DNA of 10,829 nt, from contig CAMLOB010000086.1 in the NCBI GenBank assembly GCA_946481475.1, forward strand, positions 1 to 10,829. Direction: 5' to 3'. A program made the translations under genes and the position numbers. The notes beneath the pieces were generated by a model. The model worked only from the letters and a program-made list of their open reading frames with translations, did no database searches and had not been told where the DNA came from. The DNA is from an uncultured Chlorobiota bacterium (lineage in GTDB: Bacteria > Bacteroidota > Kapaibacteriia > OLB7). Shown in pieces: positions 1-6,053 of this stretch. Positions within the stretch are counted from its first letter, which is position 1; every line of letters begins with the position of its first letter.

Positions 1-2
1 AT

Positions 3-53
3 CAGGTGAAGATGGTGGTGAAGAACGGAAGGGTAACGCACGTCCCTTTTTAA
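3..53 (+). CDS. C-terminal end of a gene truncated by the window, possibly an amidohydrolase
   Basis: Sixteen codons are open from the window edge to a TAA at 51-53, reading QVKMVVKNGRVTHVPF. The pattern of alternating hydrophobic residues around 'KNG.V' is typical of the last beta-strand of amidohydrolase-superfamily enzymes (imidazolonepropionase or prolidase-like), where a 'VKNGKVV' type tail is common. This is family resemblance in a very short stretch, so the identity is tentative. A strong terminator follows 37 nt after the stop, which supports this being a real gene end rather than a chance open frame. The gene converges on the sulfatase gene. Confidence 0.45.
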   Translation, partial: QVKMVVKNGRVTHVPF

Positions 54-90
54 GACGGCGCCAAAGGGTCACAACCGTTCCATTGCGAAA

Positions 91-140
91 AAAACATGGA
101 CCCCGACTGTCGGGAGAGCTGACAGTCGGGGTCGTGTTTT
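91..140. terminator. Bidirectional intrinsic terminator between convergent genes
   Basis: GACCCCGACTGTC (99-111) pairs exactly with GACAGTCGGGGTC (121-133) around a 9-nt loop. The stem extends outward through AAAACA (91-96) against the mirrored GTGTTTT with one bulge. An A-run lies on the left and a T-run on the right, so it can stop transcription in both directions. It serves the plus-strand gene ending at 53 and the minus-strand sulfatase ending at 201. The remainder of 54-200 shows nothing else. Confidence 0.9.
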
Positions 141-200
141 CATAGATCCGTCTTCACAGATATCTTCTATCCTCCTTCCCGCATCGGTACCGACACAAGC

Positions 201-1745
201 CTATGCCTCTTCCATCACCAGCGCAGGATTCGGCTTCGGAAGCGTCACCGGATGTTCGGGATCCCAGTCTTTCTTGTAGAGTTTGGTCTCGATCTCCCGC
301 TGCAACAACTCTTTCATCTCCTTCATCTTCCGCTGCGCCAGAGCCGGATCCGGATAGTCCTCCGGGATGTGGTAGGCCAGGTTGGCACACTCGATCGAGT
401 CGTACTCGCTTGAGACGTACTCGAGATCGTAGAACTCGTACTCCATCGGATAGGAAGAATCCTCGTGGAAGTAGACCGCGTATTTCCAGCGGTCGTTCCG
501 GACCATGCGAATCCGGTTCGGCGCCAGGACCACGTTTCGCTGGTTGGCCGAACTTGCCCGGATGTCGTCGAAGGTGAAGAGGATGTTCTCCTGCGTGCTC
601 TCGGTCTCGCCGGTCAGCACCTTGTGGTAATCGTGTCCCTTCAGGTTCAGATCGTCCGGCACCTCGATGCCGGTAAAGCCGATCAGCGTCGGGAGCATGT
701 CGAGCAGAGAAACCATCGACTTCGAGGTGACCCCCTGCACTCCGAGAAGCGGGCTCGACCAGATCATCGGAATGCGGATCGTCTCCTCGTAGACGTTGAA
801 CGCCTTCTGGCGCAGACCGCCGTGAGCAAGCCCCATCTCGCCGTGATCCGACGTCCGGATGATCACCGTCTCCTGGAACCGGTCGGTCGGGTTGCCGTTG
901 CGATCCATGAAGAGATCGAGCAGCTTGTCGATCTGCAGGTCGATCTTGTGAACCAGATTGGCGTAGAAGTTGATGTAGTTCCTCGGACCGTTCGGTATAC
1001 CGTTCAGGTTTCCGAGCGATGCGAAGAGAGAGACCAGCAACTGCCACTGGGCGGTCGGCTTGTAGTTGGTCCGGAGATTCTCGGCCATGCTCGGGGGCGT
1101 CTCCAGCGGACCGTTCAGGATCTCATCCCGATAACCGTAGTTGAATCCGTTCGGATAGGAAAGGACATCGTGCGGATTGACCAGCGAGAGGACCAGAAGA
1201 TAGGGACGCGGGTCATCGTAATTCTCGATGAACTCGATCGCCTCCTGAATATATCGCTCATCGTGGTTTGCAAATCCGGCACCGAAGTTCTCCGGCTTCG
1301 TGTCCTCACCGGCATCCGGTGGTTGCCATCCCATGAACCCGAACAGGCCGACCTCCGCCGCCGTCAGGTTATTCTCCGTATCTCCCTTCGTGTTCCCCTT
1401 GCTCATATGCCACTTCCCGCGATACTGTACGTTGTAGCCGGCAAAGTAGAAGAGATTTGCCAGGTTCGGGAGCGTCGGATCGAGCGTCGGCTGGGCGACG
1501 GAGAAGGGACCGCCGAAGGAGAGGGTTTGCGTGACGCCGTGCTCGGAAGGATAGAGGGAGGTAAAGAGCGTGCTCCGACTGGGAGAACACATACAGGTAT
1601 TGCAGAAGGCATTCTCGAACTCGATGCCGTTTTTCCTGAGTCGCCGGTAGGCCGGCAGATCGAACTTCGCCATGTTCTCGTGGAAGAGCTGCGGCGCCCG
1701 CTGCTGATCGGTCATGATCAGAATAATGTTCGGCTTTTTGGACAT
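201..1745 (-). CDS. Type I sulfatase (formylglycine-dependent), cytoplasmic
   Basis: A 514-residue sulfatase of the alkaline-phosphatase superfamily, expected to hydrolyse a sulfate ester. The signature CSPSR (residues 53-57) holds Cys53, which would be oxidised to the catalytic formylglycine. Other visible elements are the N-terminal metal-binding strand ILIMTDQQ (8-15, Asp13), GKWH (110-113), NPHD (190-193) and SDHGE (299-303) followed by a basic RQK. MTDQQ in place of the usual DD pair recalls the choline-sulfatase/phosphonate-monoester-hydrolase side of the family. The start is taken at 1745 because AGAGGAG lies about 5 nt upstream; an upstream ATG at 1802 in the same frame overlaps the preceding gene's end and has less support. 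There is no signal peptide, unlike most Bacteroidota polysaccharide sulfatases. It lies 43 nt behind the tyrosinase-like gene, probably in one operon. Substrate unknown; a maturase (FGE or anSME) must be encoded elsewhere. Confidence 0.93.
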   Translation of the reverse strand: MSKKPNIILIMTDQQRAPQLFHENMAKFDLPAYRRLRKNGIEFENAFCNTCMCSPSRSTLFTSLYPSEHGVTQTLSFGGPFSVAQPTLDPTLPNLANLFYFAGYNVQYRGKWHMSKGNTKGDTENNLTAAEVGLFGFMGWQPPDAGEDTKPENFGAGFANHDERYIQEAIEFIENYDDPRPYLLVLSLVNPHDVLSYPNGFNYGYRDEILNGPLETPPSMAENLRTNYKPTAQWQLLVSLFASLGNLNGIPNGPRNYINFYANLVHKIDLQIDKLLDLFMDRNGNPTDRFQETVIIRTSDHGEMGLAHGGLRQKAFNVYEETIRIPMIWSSPLLGVQGVTSKSMVSLLDMLPTLIGFTGIEVPDDLNLKGHDYHKVLTGETESTQENILFTFDDIRASSANQRNVVLAPNRIRMVRNDRWKYAVYFHEDSSYPMEYEFYDLEYVSSEYDSIECANLAYHIPEDYPDPALAQRKMKEMKELLQREIETKLYKKDWDPEHPVTLPKPNPALVMEEA

Positions 1746-1788
1746 AGGTCTCCTCTGTTGTTGGAGGTTGGATTTATGGTAAAGAACG

Positions 1789-2538
1789 CTATGCGTAGAC
1801 ATAGCCCATTTCGGTTGTGCGCAGAACGTCCGCGCCGGTCATGCTGCGGGGCGTCCCGTCGTCGTCGATGCGGAACGGTTTCAGATCGGCGCTCTCCACG
1901 GAGGCGGGAGCTGAGTAGTCGTCGTATCGTTGCTGCCACTCGTCCCAGAACCGGTCCAGATTGCAATGGCTGAACCAGAAGACCGGATCGAACGCCGTGG
2001 TCGGTGTGCTGCGCGAACTGCCGCCGAGCCAGATGTGGGTAAATATATCGGCTTTCCAGATGGAAGTGGAGAAGGTCACGAAATCATCAAACGACAAAGC
2101 CGTTCCGGCCAGACGGGCCGTCTCGGCCAGCGCTTCCGGGGGCATCGGCTGCCGGAACGTGTGGAGGGGCTCGGTCCACTCGGCACGATACAAAGGGTTC
2201 GGTTGATGCTCGTCGGTCACCGGCGAGGCGACGATTCCGGGAAGTCCTTCCTGCCGCGACGCCTCAGACGTATAGTCCCAGTACGGGAGCGTCACTCCGG
2301 GAACGGATTTGCCGAGCAGAAGCTCGAACTCGTTGAAATACGCCCGCGCCCAGGGAAGGAAGAGAAGATCGTTCTGCTGTGTGTGACCGAATCGCGTGAG
2401 GATTCCGGCAAACTGCTGGTACTCCCGACTTTCGTAGAGGAGCGTGAAGGCCTGCCGGAGATCGGCGACTTCCTCCTGCGAGAGATCGAGGATGTTCTTT
2501 CTGACCCGTAGTTCCGATGGTTGTTCGTTACCTGCCAT
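1789..2538 (-). CDS. Tyrosinase-fold protein with degenerate copper-binding sites
   Basis: A 249-residue protein, full length for a short bacterial tyrosinase. Against the Streptomyces MelC2 type (compared from memory) the landmarks run in order: VRKN (12-15), FLPW-RAYF-EFE (60-72), LPYWDYT (84-90), a HIWLGG segment (168-173), DPVFWFSHCNLDRFWDEWQ (184-202) and a conserved C-terminal strand. The copper ligands are eroded. The CuA histidine in 'PWHR' is Ala64, the first CuA histidine position appears to be Leu47, and the first histidine of HxxxH at CuB is Asp164. His52, His168 and His191 appear to remain, and the usual HH pair reads Ser190-His191. Dicopper oxidase chemistry is therefore doubtful; a mononuclear or altered metal site, or a binding role, is possible. 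There is no signal peptide, no MelC1-like caddie gene nearby, and only a poorly spaced AGGA before the ATG. It is probably co-transcribed with the sulfatase. Confidence 0.85.
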   Translation of the reverse strand: MAGNEQPSELRVRKNILDLSQEEVADLRQAFTLLYESREYQQFAGILTRFGHTQQNDLLFLPWARAYFNEFELLLGKSVPGVTLPYWDYTSEASRQEGLPGIVASPVTDEHQPNPLYRAEWTEPLHTFRQPMPPEALAETARLAGTALSFDDFVTFSTSIWKADIFTHIWLGGSSRSTPTTAFDPVFWFSHCNLDRFWDEWQQRYDDYSAPASVESADLKPFRIDDDGTPRSMTGADVLRTTEMGYVYA

Positions 2539-2730
2539 TCCTGTTGTGTGGTTGTTTGCGGTGAATGGAATACCGTTCCATGAAATGATCTTTTCATCTC
2601 GCCGTAAATATGCGGCAAGATGATCTCGAAAGAGGTACTACTTTCATACTACTTTCCGGTTTCCCTGCTCCTACATGGGGCGGATCGGAAACTGTCGACA
2701 TGTCTCTTCCGCAGCAGACCGCGCCGCTCC

Positions 2731-2923
2731 CTGAGAAGGTGTCTTAAAAGTAGCCTGTGTGCTCTGTGGTCTGAGCAGTCACAGAGAAGTATCAGCGAAA
2801 TGCTCTACCACTTGGTGATGCTTCGTGCTCTTGGTGTCTTGGTGGTGCGTCTGATTCTTACCACCAAGAATCACCGAGCAACTGAGACTTCTGCAATTCG
2901 AGACTTTTAAGAAACCTTCTGAG
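2731..2923. mobile_element. MITE-like element, 183 bp, with terminal inverted repeats and 5-bp flanking direct repeat
   Basis: AAGGTGTCTTAAAAGT (2736-2751) and ACTTTTAAGAAACCTT (2903-2918) are inverted copies matching at 15 of 16 positions. Each end is bordered directly by CTGAG (2731-2735 and 2919-2923) in the same orientation, as a target-site duplication would be. The 183-bp interior has no credible coding sequence. It contains two internal hairpins: CTCTGTG/CACAGAG at 2762-2768/2780-2786, and TCTTGGTGGT/ACCACCAAGA at 2837-2846/2860-2869. Size, inverted ends, non-coding interior and flanking duplication together fit a non-autonomous transposable element. No transposase is in the window. 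With a single copy visible, a fixed structured intergenic repeat remains possible, and CTGAG could instead be counted as part of longer imperfect inverted ends (19 of 21). Confidence 0.55.
2800..2875. repeat. Short CACCAAG-type interspersed repeats with a 10-bp hairpin
   Basis: Read on the minus strand, this stretch is a run of related 8-10 nt words: CACCAAGA, CACCAAGAG, CACGAAGCAT and CACCAAGTG. One further inverted copy (ACCACCAAGA, 2860-2869) forms a perfect 10-bp stem with 2837-2846. Low-complexity words of this kind recur in intergenic DNA of many environmental bacteria. They make up most of the interior of the MITE-like element. Confidence 0.5.
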
Positions 2924-3024
2924 ATGAAGCCGTAGCCTGAAGCCGGGGTCGGCATAACGGGATTGATGAAGCACTTCCGTTGCGGCGCAAACGAACGGAG
3001 AAGCGGACCGGAGAGGCTGGAAGT

Positions 3025-3059
3025 GGGCGAGAAAAAAAAATCCGTTTTTTTTTCTCCCC
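3025..3059. repeat. A9/T9 perfect inverted repeat (hairpin)
   Basis: GAG followed by nine A (3029-3040) pairs without mismatch with nine T followed by CTC (3045-3056) around the tetraloop TCCG. GGG (3025-3027) and CCC (3057-3059) extend it to 15 bp past a single bulged C. It stands out in otherwise GC-rich sequence. It is not a standard intrinsic terminator because the T-run is inside the stem, although a transcript from either strand would end its hairpin in a U-rich arm. Confidence 0.7.
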
Positions 3060-3151
3060 GGCAATAATCCCCCAAAGAAGGCGTCAATGCGGCGTGCCGT
3101 TTGAAAGCGGCATCAGGTGCTGTATCGGAAGTTCAATCAGGGGTGCTTTCG

Positions 3152-3235
3152 ATGCCTATGTTCCACTCCCTGCACAAAGGAGGTGATCTCGTGTCTAGTA
3201 TATCTATGATGGGAGCCTCCGGCGAAGCCTGTTAG
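3152..3235 (+). CDS. Possible 27-residue small peptide, unrecognised
   Basis: ATG at 3152 opens 27 codons ending in TAG (3233-3235). The product begins MPMFHSLHKGG and ends MMGASGEAC. AGGGG lies about 7 nt upstream of the ATG. An alternative start is GTG at 3191, 7 nt after GGAGG within a 13-nt perfect match to the anti-SD tail; this would give a 14-residue peptide. That internal site is the strongest ribosome-binding sequence in the window. The ATG at 3152 lies inside GATGCC, which can be sequestered by GGCATC at 3109-3114. No known family or leader peptide is recognised; the C-terminal Cys is notable. The frame could be fortuitous and the segment purely an RNA. Confidence 0.25.
   Translation: MPMFHSLHKGGDLVSSISMMGASGEAC
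3176..3188 (+). promoter_or_regulatory. Extended Shine-Dalgarno sequence, 13-nt complement of the 16S rRNA tail
   Basis: AAAGGAGGTGATC is complementary over its whole length to GATCACCTCCTTT, the usual 3' end of bacterial 16S rRNA. A GTG codon begins 7 nt after GGAGG. Most genes here use little or no SD signal, so a full-length match is unexpected. It could drive initiation at 3191 or bind 30S subunits without coding. Confidence 0.45.
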
Positions 3236-3266
3236 CGACTTGCTACCGGGGCTCCCGGATAGTTCA

Positions 3267-3306
3267 AAGCCCTGATCCTGCAATGCGGGATCAGGGCTTC
3301 TCTTTT
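3267..3306 (+). terminator. Intrinsic terminator of the plus-strand small transcript
   Basis: AAGCCCTGATCC (3267-3278) and GGATCAGGGCTT (3288-3299) form a perfect 12-bp stem around a 9-nt loop, followed by CTCTTTTA. On the minus strand the tail is only TTTG, so it is mainly a plus-strand terminator, though it may also limit transcription from the lipoprotein gene that ends at 3349. Confidence 0.85.
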
Positions 3307-3320
3307 ATGCTCTTCTTTTT

Positions 3321-3349
3321 GTCGACAGGTCGAACGATCGTCGACAGGT
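3321..3349. repeat. Direct repeat GTCGACAGGT, two copies
   Basis: GTCGACAGGT occurs at 3321-3330 and 3340-3349, separated by CGAACGATC. The interval is near-palindromic around CGATCG. The second copy reaches the first base of the lipoprotein stop codon. It may be a local duplication or a weak structured 3' end of the minus-strand transcript. Confidence 0.5.
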
Positions 3350-4041
3350 TATTCCAGATGGAAAACCTCTTCAGGAGGAGTTGCTGCCGTGTCGACCCCA
3401 ACGGCACGGATCGTCATCGGCGGGATGTCCTGTCCGGGTCCTCCCTTGATCTCGCCATAGAGCATGATCCCCTCCCACACCCAGACATCCGATACCGACT
3501 TGCCGATCTTCAGCCGGTATCCCTCACACTCCCTTCCCAGAATTTCCTTCGACGGAAGCTCCTCCAGTTGAAAGAGCTCCCGCATCCGGTCGGTCAGGTG
3601 ACGGAAGTTCGGCAGAACCTGATTCGGATCGGGACGCCAGGTTGTGCGAAGAGGTTCCGGATCGCCCGGCCCCTTCGCACTGATACGTCCGCTGTCGACA
3701 ATGGTGATGTGGCGACTCGGATGTTCCCCCGCTCCCAGATCCAGATAGTTGGCCTCGCGCCGACCGTGTGCGGCAAAGTACAGAGTTCTTCCGGTCGTTG
3801 TCTCTCCGGAACTCACCTCATAGGTCACCACGCCCGACTCCGGACCGTAGCGATCCCGGAACCACGCCTCAAGCTCCGAGGTCGAGTCCCCGGTTCGGAC
3901 AGCCGAGTCCGGTTGTCCGGCCGGATCTCCCGTATCCGTCTTCTCCTCTTCCTCCCGCGGTCCCTCCGAACCACAGGAGACAAGCAGCACCACGGCCGAC
4001 AATCCACATACCCTGAAGAATCCGAACACCGATACACCCAT
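3349..4041 (-). CDS. Hypothetical outer-surface or periplasmic lipoprotein
   Basis: A 230-residue protein with a lipoprotein signal peptide: a hydrophobic stretch ending in LLVSC (lipobox, Cys23), then an acidic, low-complexity linker rich in E, D, G, S and T to about residue 60. The rest is a single soluble domain of about 170 residues with beta-strand-like segments (VVTYEV, RTLYFAAHGR, EGYRLKIG, DVWVWEGIMLYGEIKG), reminiscent of LolA/DUF4412-like lipid- or ligand-binding folds, but no family is firmly recognised. ATG at 4041 is preferred because GGAGG lies 4 nt upstream; TTG at 4056 would place that GGAGG inside the gene. It lies 66 nt behind purB on the same strand and may be co-transcribed. 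Function unknown. Confidence 0.75.
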   Translation of the reverse strand: MGVSVFGFFRVCGLSAVVLLVSCGSEGPREEEEKTDTGDPAGQPDSAVRTGDSTSELEAWFRDRYGPESGVVTYEVSSGETTTGRTLYFAAHGRREANYLDLGAGEHPSRHITIVDSGRISAKGPGDPEPLRTTWRPDPNQVLPNFRHLTDRMRELFQLEELPSKEILGRECEGYRLKIGKSVSDVWVWEGIMLYGEIKGGPGQDIPPMTIRAVGVDTAATPPEEVFHLE

Positions 4042-4107
4042 CACACCTCCGATCAAAGTTCTCTCCCTTTGCGTAATCGCCTCATATCCCTTGTCTCCTT
4101 CCGGCTA

Positions 4108-5403
4108 TCACCCCAACCCACACCGCTCAAAAATATAATCGACATTCCGGATCGACTTCTTCAGATCGCAGATCTGATCGATCTCCTCCACGGAAATTAA
4201 TGCCGTCAGATCCTCGTCCCGCTTCAGCACATCGGCGAAGTTCTCGCGGGTCTTCCAGACCTCCATTGCATTCCGCTGGACCATCCGGTAGGCATCCTCC
4301 CGACTGACGCCGCGGCGGGCAAGCTCCAGCAGAATTGTCTGCGAGAAGTGGAGGCCGCTGGTGATCTCCAGGTTCTTCATCATGTTCTCCGGATAGACCA
4401 GAAGGTTCCCGATCAGATCGGTCATCTTCGCCAGCATGTAGTCCAGGGCAATGGTGGAATCGGGACAGATGATCCGCTCCACCGACGAGTGACTGATATC
4501 CCGCTCGTGCCAGAGCGCCACGTTCTCCATTGCGGCCAGCGCATTTGCCCGGACGACGCGGGCCATGCCGGTGACCCGCTCGGAGACGATGGGATTTCGC
4601 TTGTGGGGCATGGCCGAACTCCCCTTCTGTCCTTTCGAGAAGAACTCCTCGGCCTCCAGCACTTCGGTCCGCTGCAGATGACGAATCTCGACGGCAAGCT
4701 GCTCCAGAGAAGAGGCGATCACGCCGAGCGTCGCCATGTACTCGGCATGCCGATCGCGCTGGATCACCTGTGTGCTGACCGGATCGGGCTTCAGTCCGAG
4801 GCGTTCGCAGACGTATTCCTCGACGCTCGGATCCAGATGCTCGAACGTGCCGACCGCGCCGGAAATCTGTCCGTAGGAGATAACCTCGATCGCCCGCTTC
4901 ATCCGTTCGATGTTCCTGACCGCTTCCTGATGATGCACCGCAAGTTTTGTCCCGAACGTCGTCGGCTCGGCATGGATGCCGTGGGAACGACCGATCGTCA
5001 GCGTGTGCTTGAACTCGACCGCCCGCTTTGCCAGAGCATCCCGCAGTCCTTCCAGACCCCGCAGCAGAATCTCCCCGGCCTGCTTCATCTGGACGGCAAG
5101 GCAGGTGTCGAGCACATCGGAGGAAGTCATGCCGAGATGGACGTAGCGGGAAGGCTCGCCGACATATTCGGCGACGTTCGTCAGGAAGGCGATCACGTCG
5201 TGCTTCACCTCTTCCTCGATCTCCAGAATCCTTGCAACGTCAAAGTCTCCCTTCTCCCGCACAGCGACAGCCGCCTCCTTCGGCACGGCTCCGAGTTCAG
5301 CCTGGGCTTCGACGGCCAGCGTCTCGATTTCCAGCCAGACGGCATACTTGTTCCGGTCCTGCCAGATTGCCCCGATTTCGGGACGGGTATAACGTTCGAT
5401 CAT
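4108..5403 (-). CDS. purB: Adenylosuccinate lyase
   Basis: A 431-residue enzyme, the usual length for the short (Bacillus-type) PurB. It catalyses two fumarate-releasing steps of purine synthesis: SAICAR to AICAR, and adenylosuccinate to AMP. Visible landmarks are the N-terminus [19 protein letters not shown] (91-100), [12 protein letters not shown] (136-147, with the catalytic His141) and the fumarate-lyase signature [11 protein letters not shown] (261-271) on the mobile serine loop. Start 5403 is chosen because MIERYTRPE is the family N-terminus; in-frame ATGs at 5430 and 5442 would add up to 13 residues that do not fit. No SD is evident, in keeping with the presumed lineage. It is divergent from the Lrp/AsnC gene across a 127-nt AT-rich gap, and the lipoprotein gene follows it on the same strand. 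Confidence 0.97.
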   Translation of the reverse strand: MIERYTRPEIGAIWQDRNKYAVWLEIETLAVEAQAELGAVPKEAAVAVREKGDFDVARILEIEEEVKHDVIAFLTNVAEYVGEPSRYVHLGMTSSDVLDTCLAVQMKQAGEILLRGLEGLRDALAKRAVEFKHTLTIGRSHGIHAEPTTFGTKLAVHHQEAVRNIERMKRAIEVISYGQISGAVGTFEHLDPSVEEYVCERLGLKPDPVSTQVIQRDRHAEYMATLGVIASSLEQLAVEIRHLQRTEVLEAEEFFSKGQKGSSAMPHKRNPIVSERVTGMARVVRANALAAMENVALWHERDISHSSVERIICPDSTIALDYMLAKMTDLIGNLLVYPENMMKNLEITSGLHFSQTILLELARRGVSREDAYRMVQRNAMEVWKTRENFADVLKRDEDLTALISVEEIDQICDLKKSIRNVDYIFERCGLG

Positions 5404-5474
5404 AAGAAGTTTGAAATGTGAAGACCCCATGCGGCGAGCCACACGGAGGAATCTTTAAAATTATGTTATTTCTA

Positions 5475-5504
5475 TTGTCCGCTTAAAAAAAGTATGTATG
5501 TTTG
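5475..5504 (+). promoter_or_regulatory. Bacteroidota-type sigma-A promoter for the Lrp/AsnC gene
   Basis: TTG (5475-5477) and TATGTTTG (5497-5504, followed by C) match the Bacteroidota -33/-7 consensus TTG and TAnnTTTG, with a 19-nt spacer inside the expected range. It lies in an AT-rich island between the divergent genes and predicts a leader of only about 20 nt before the ATG at 5531. The match was seen by eye; the start site is inferred. Confidence 0.75.
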
Positions 5505-5530
5505 CACCCATACTTTAGAAAAACAAGTCA

Positions 5531-6040
5531 ATGCGCCTTTCAACCGATCTCGACACAAAAGATCTCGATCTGCTGAACATCCTGCAGGAGCAGGGTCGGG
5601 CCTCGCTGAACTCCCTGGCCGAGGCGGTCGGTCTCTCCTCCCCTGCGGTTGCCGAGCGGCTGCGCAAACTTGAGGAGCGGAAGATCATTCTTCAGTTCTC
5701 CGCCCGACTCTCCCCCGATCCGCTGGCGCTCGACATCACGGCCTACATTCAGGTCAGGGTCGATTCATCCACGCACTACCCGAAATTTCTTGCGAAGGCC
5801 TCGACCCACGAGGAGGTGCTGGAGTGTCACGCGATCACCGGCGACGCCTCTCATCTGCTGAAGATCCGGACGAAGAACACGGCGACGCTGGAGCGGCTTC
5901 TCGGGGAAATCCAGCGCTGGCCAGGGGTCATCGGGACGCGGACCAATCTGGTCCTTTCAACCCACAAGGAAAGCTCCGCCCTTCCGCTGACGCACGCCAG
6001 AGAGATCATCGAGGAGGTCCGCTCGGCACGACAAAAGTAA
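5531..6040 (+). CDS. Lrp/AsnC-family transcriptional regulator
   Basis: A 169-residue regulator of the feast/famine family. The N-terminal winged helix-turn-helix includes LDTKDLDLLNILQEQGRAS and the recognition region around SLAEAVGLSSPAVAERLRKLEE (28-49). The C-terminal RAM domain (about 69-145) is alpha/beta and contains ECHAITGDASHLLKI (98-112), where the Gly-Asp turn lies in the usual amino-acid effector and oligomer interface. A short charged tail of about 25 residues follows, slightly longer than typical. It has its own promoter, no SD, and is followed by glnA on the same strand after 262 nt. Family knowledge says such proteins sense amino acids and control nitrogen or amino-acid genes; that it controls glnA or itself is inference from position. 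It may also repress the divergent purB. Confidence 0.93.
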   Translation: MRLSTDLDTKDLDLLNILQEQGRASLNSLAEAVGLSSPAVAERLRKLEERKIILQFSARLSPDPLALDITAYIQVRVDSSTHYPKFLAKASTHEEVLECHAITGDASHLLKIRTKNTATLERLLGEIQRWPGVIGTRTNLVLSTHKESSALPLTHAREIIEEVRSARQK

Positions 6041-6053
6041 GGAAATCAGAGGG

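Larger units (their letters stand above)
3090..3306 (+). ncRNA. Candidate structured RNA or leader-peptide transcript ending at a strong terminator
   Basis: From about 3090 to the terminator the plus strand is dense in self-complementarity and has no downstream plus-strand gene, so it would be a free-standing short transcript. GGCATC (3109-3114) can pair with GATGCC (3151-3156), or mostly with the upstream GTGCCG (3094-3099). GAAAGC (3103-3108) can pair with GCTTTC (3145-3150). Further on, GGGAGCC and CCGG (3211-3222, one bulged T) pair with 3246-3256 to give an 11-bp stem enclosing a TAGC/GCTA hairpin (3233-3236/3242-3245). AAAGGAGGTGATC (3176-3188) is complementary to the expected 16S rRNA 3' tail. 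I do not recognise it as tmRNA, SRP RNA, RNase P RNA, 6S RNA or a riboswitch class I know. The 5' end is a guess, since no promoter was found. Confidence 0.35.

Noticed and set aside
465..1973. A 502-codon open frame on the plus strand opposite the sulfatase
   Set aside because: It is antisense to two well-supported genes, has low-complexity R-rich composition, and shows no family motif; it is a codon-bias shadow.
2539..2660. A promoter for the tyrosinase-like gene on the minus strand
   Set aside because: Only weak TATTTACG-type matches without a properly spaced TTG were found, so no promoter is called.
2620..3186. Short open frames of 68-102 codons in the intergenic block
   Set aside because: They run through the inverted repeats and the A9/T9 hairpin, have no SD or family resemblance, and overlap each other on both strands.
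3176..3245. Minus-strand resemblance to the 3' end of 16S rRNA (AAGTCGCTAACAGG, then GATCACCTCCTTT)
   Set aside because: The spacing between the two matches is wrong for helix 45 and no other 16S sequence is present; the plus-strand reading as an SD-like site is simpler.
3211..3256. Possible tRNA because of the GGGAGCC/GGCTCCC 7-bp stem
   Set aside because: The enclosed segment is far too short and lacks T-arm and anticodon-arm features.
4348..5421. A 357-codon plus-strand open frame opposite purB
   Set aside because: It is the antisense shadow of a fully conserved enzyme with no recognisable domain of its own.
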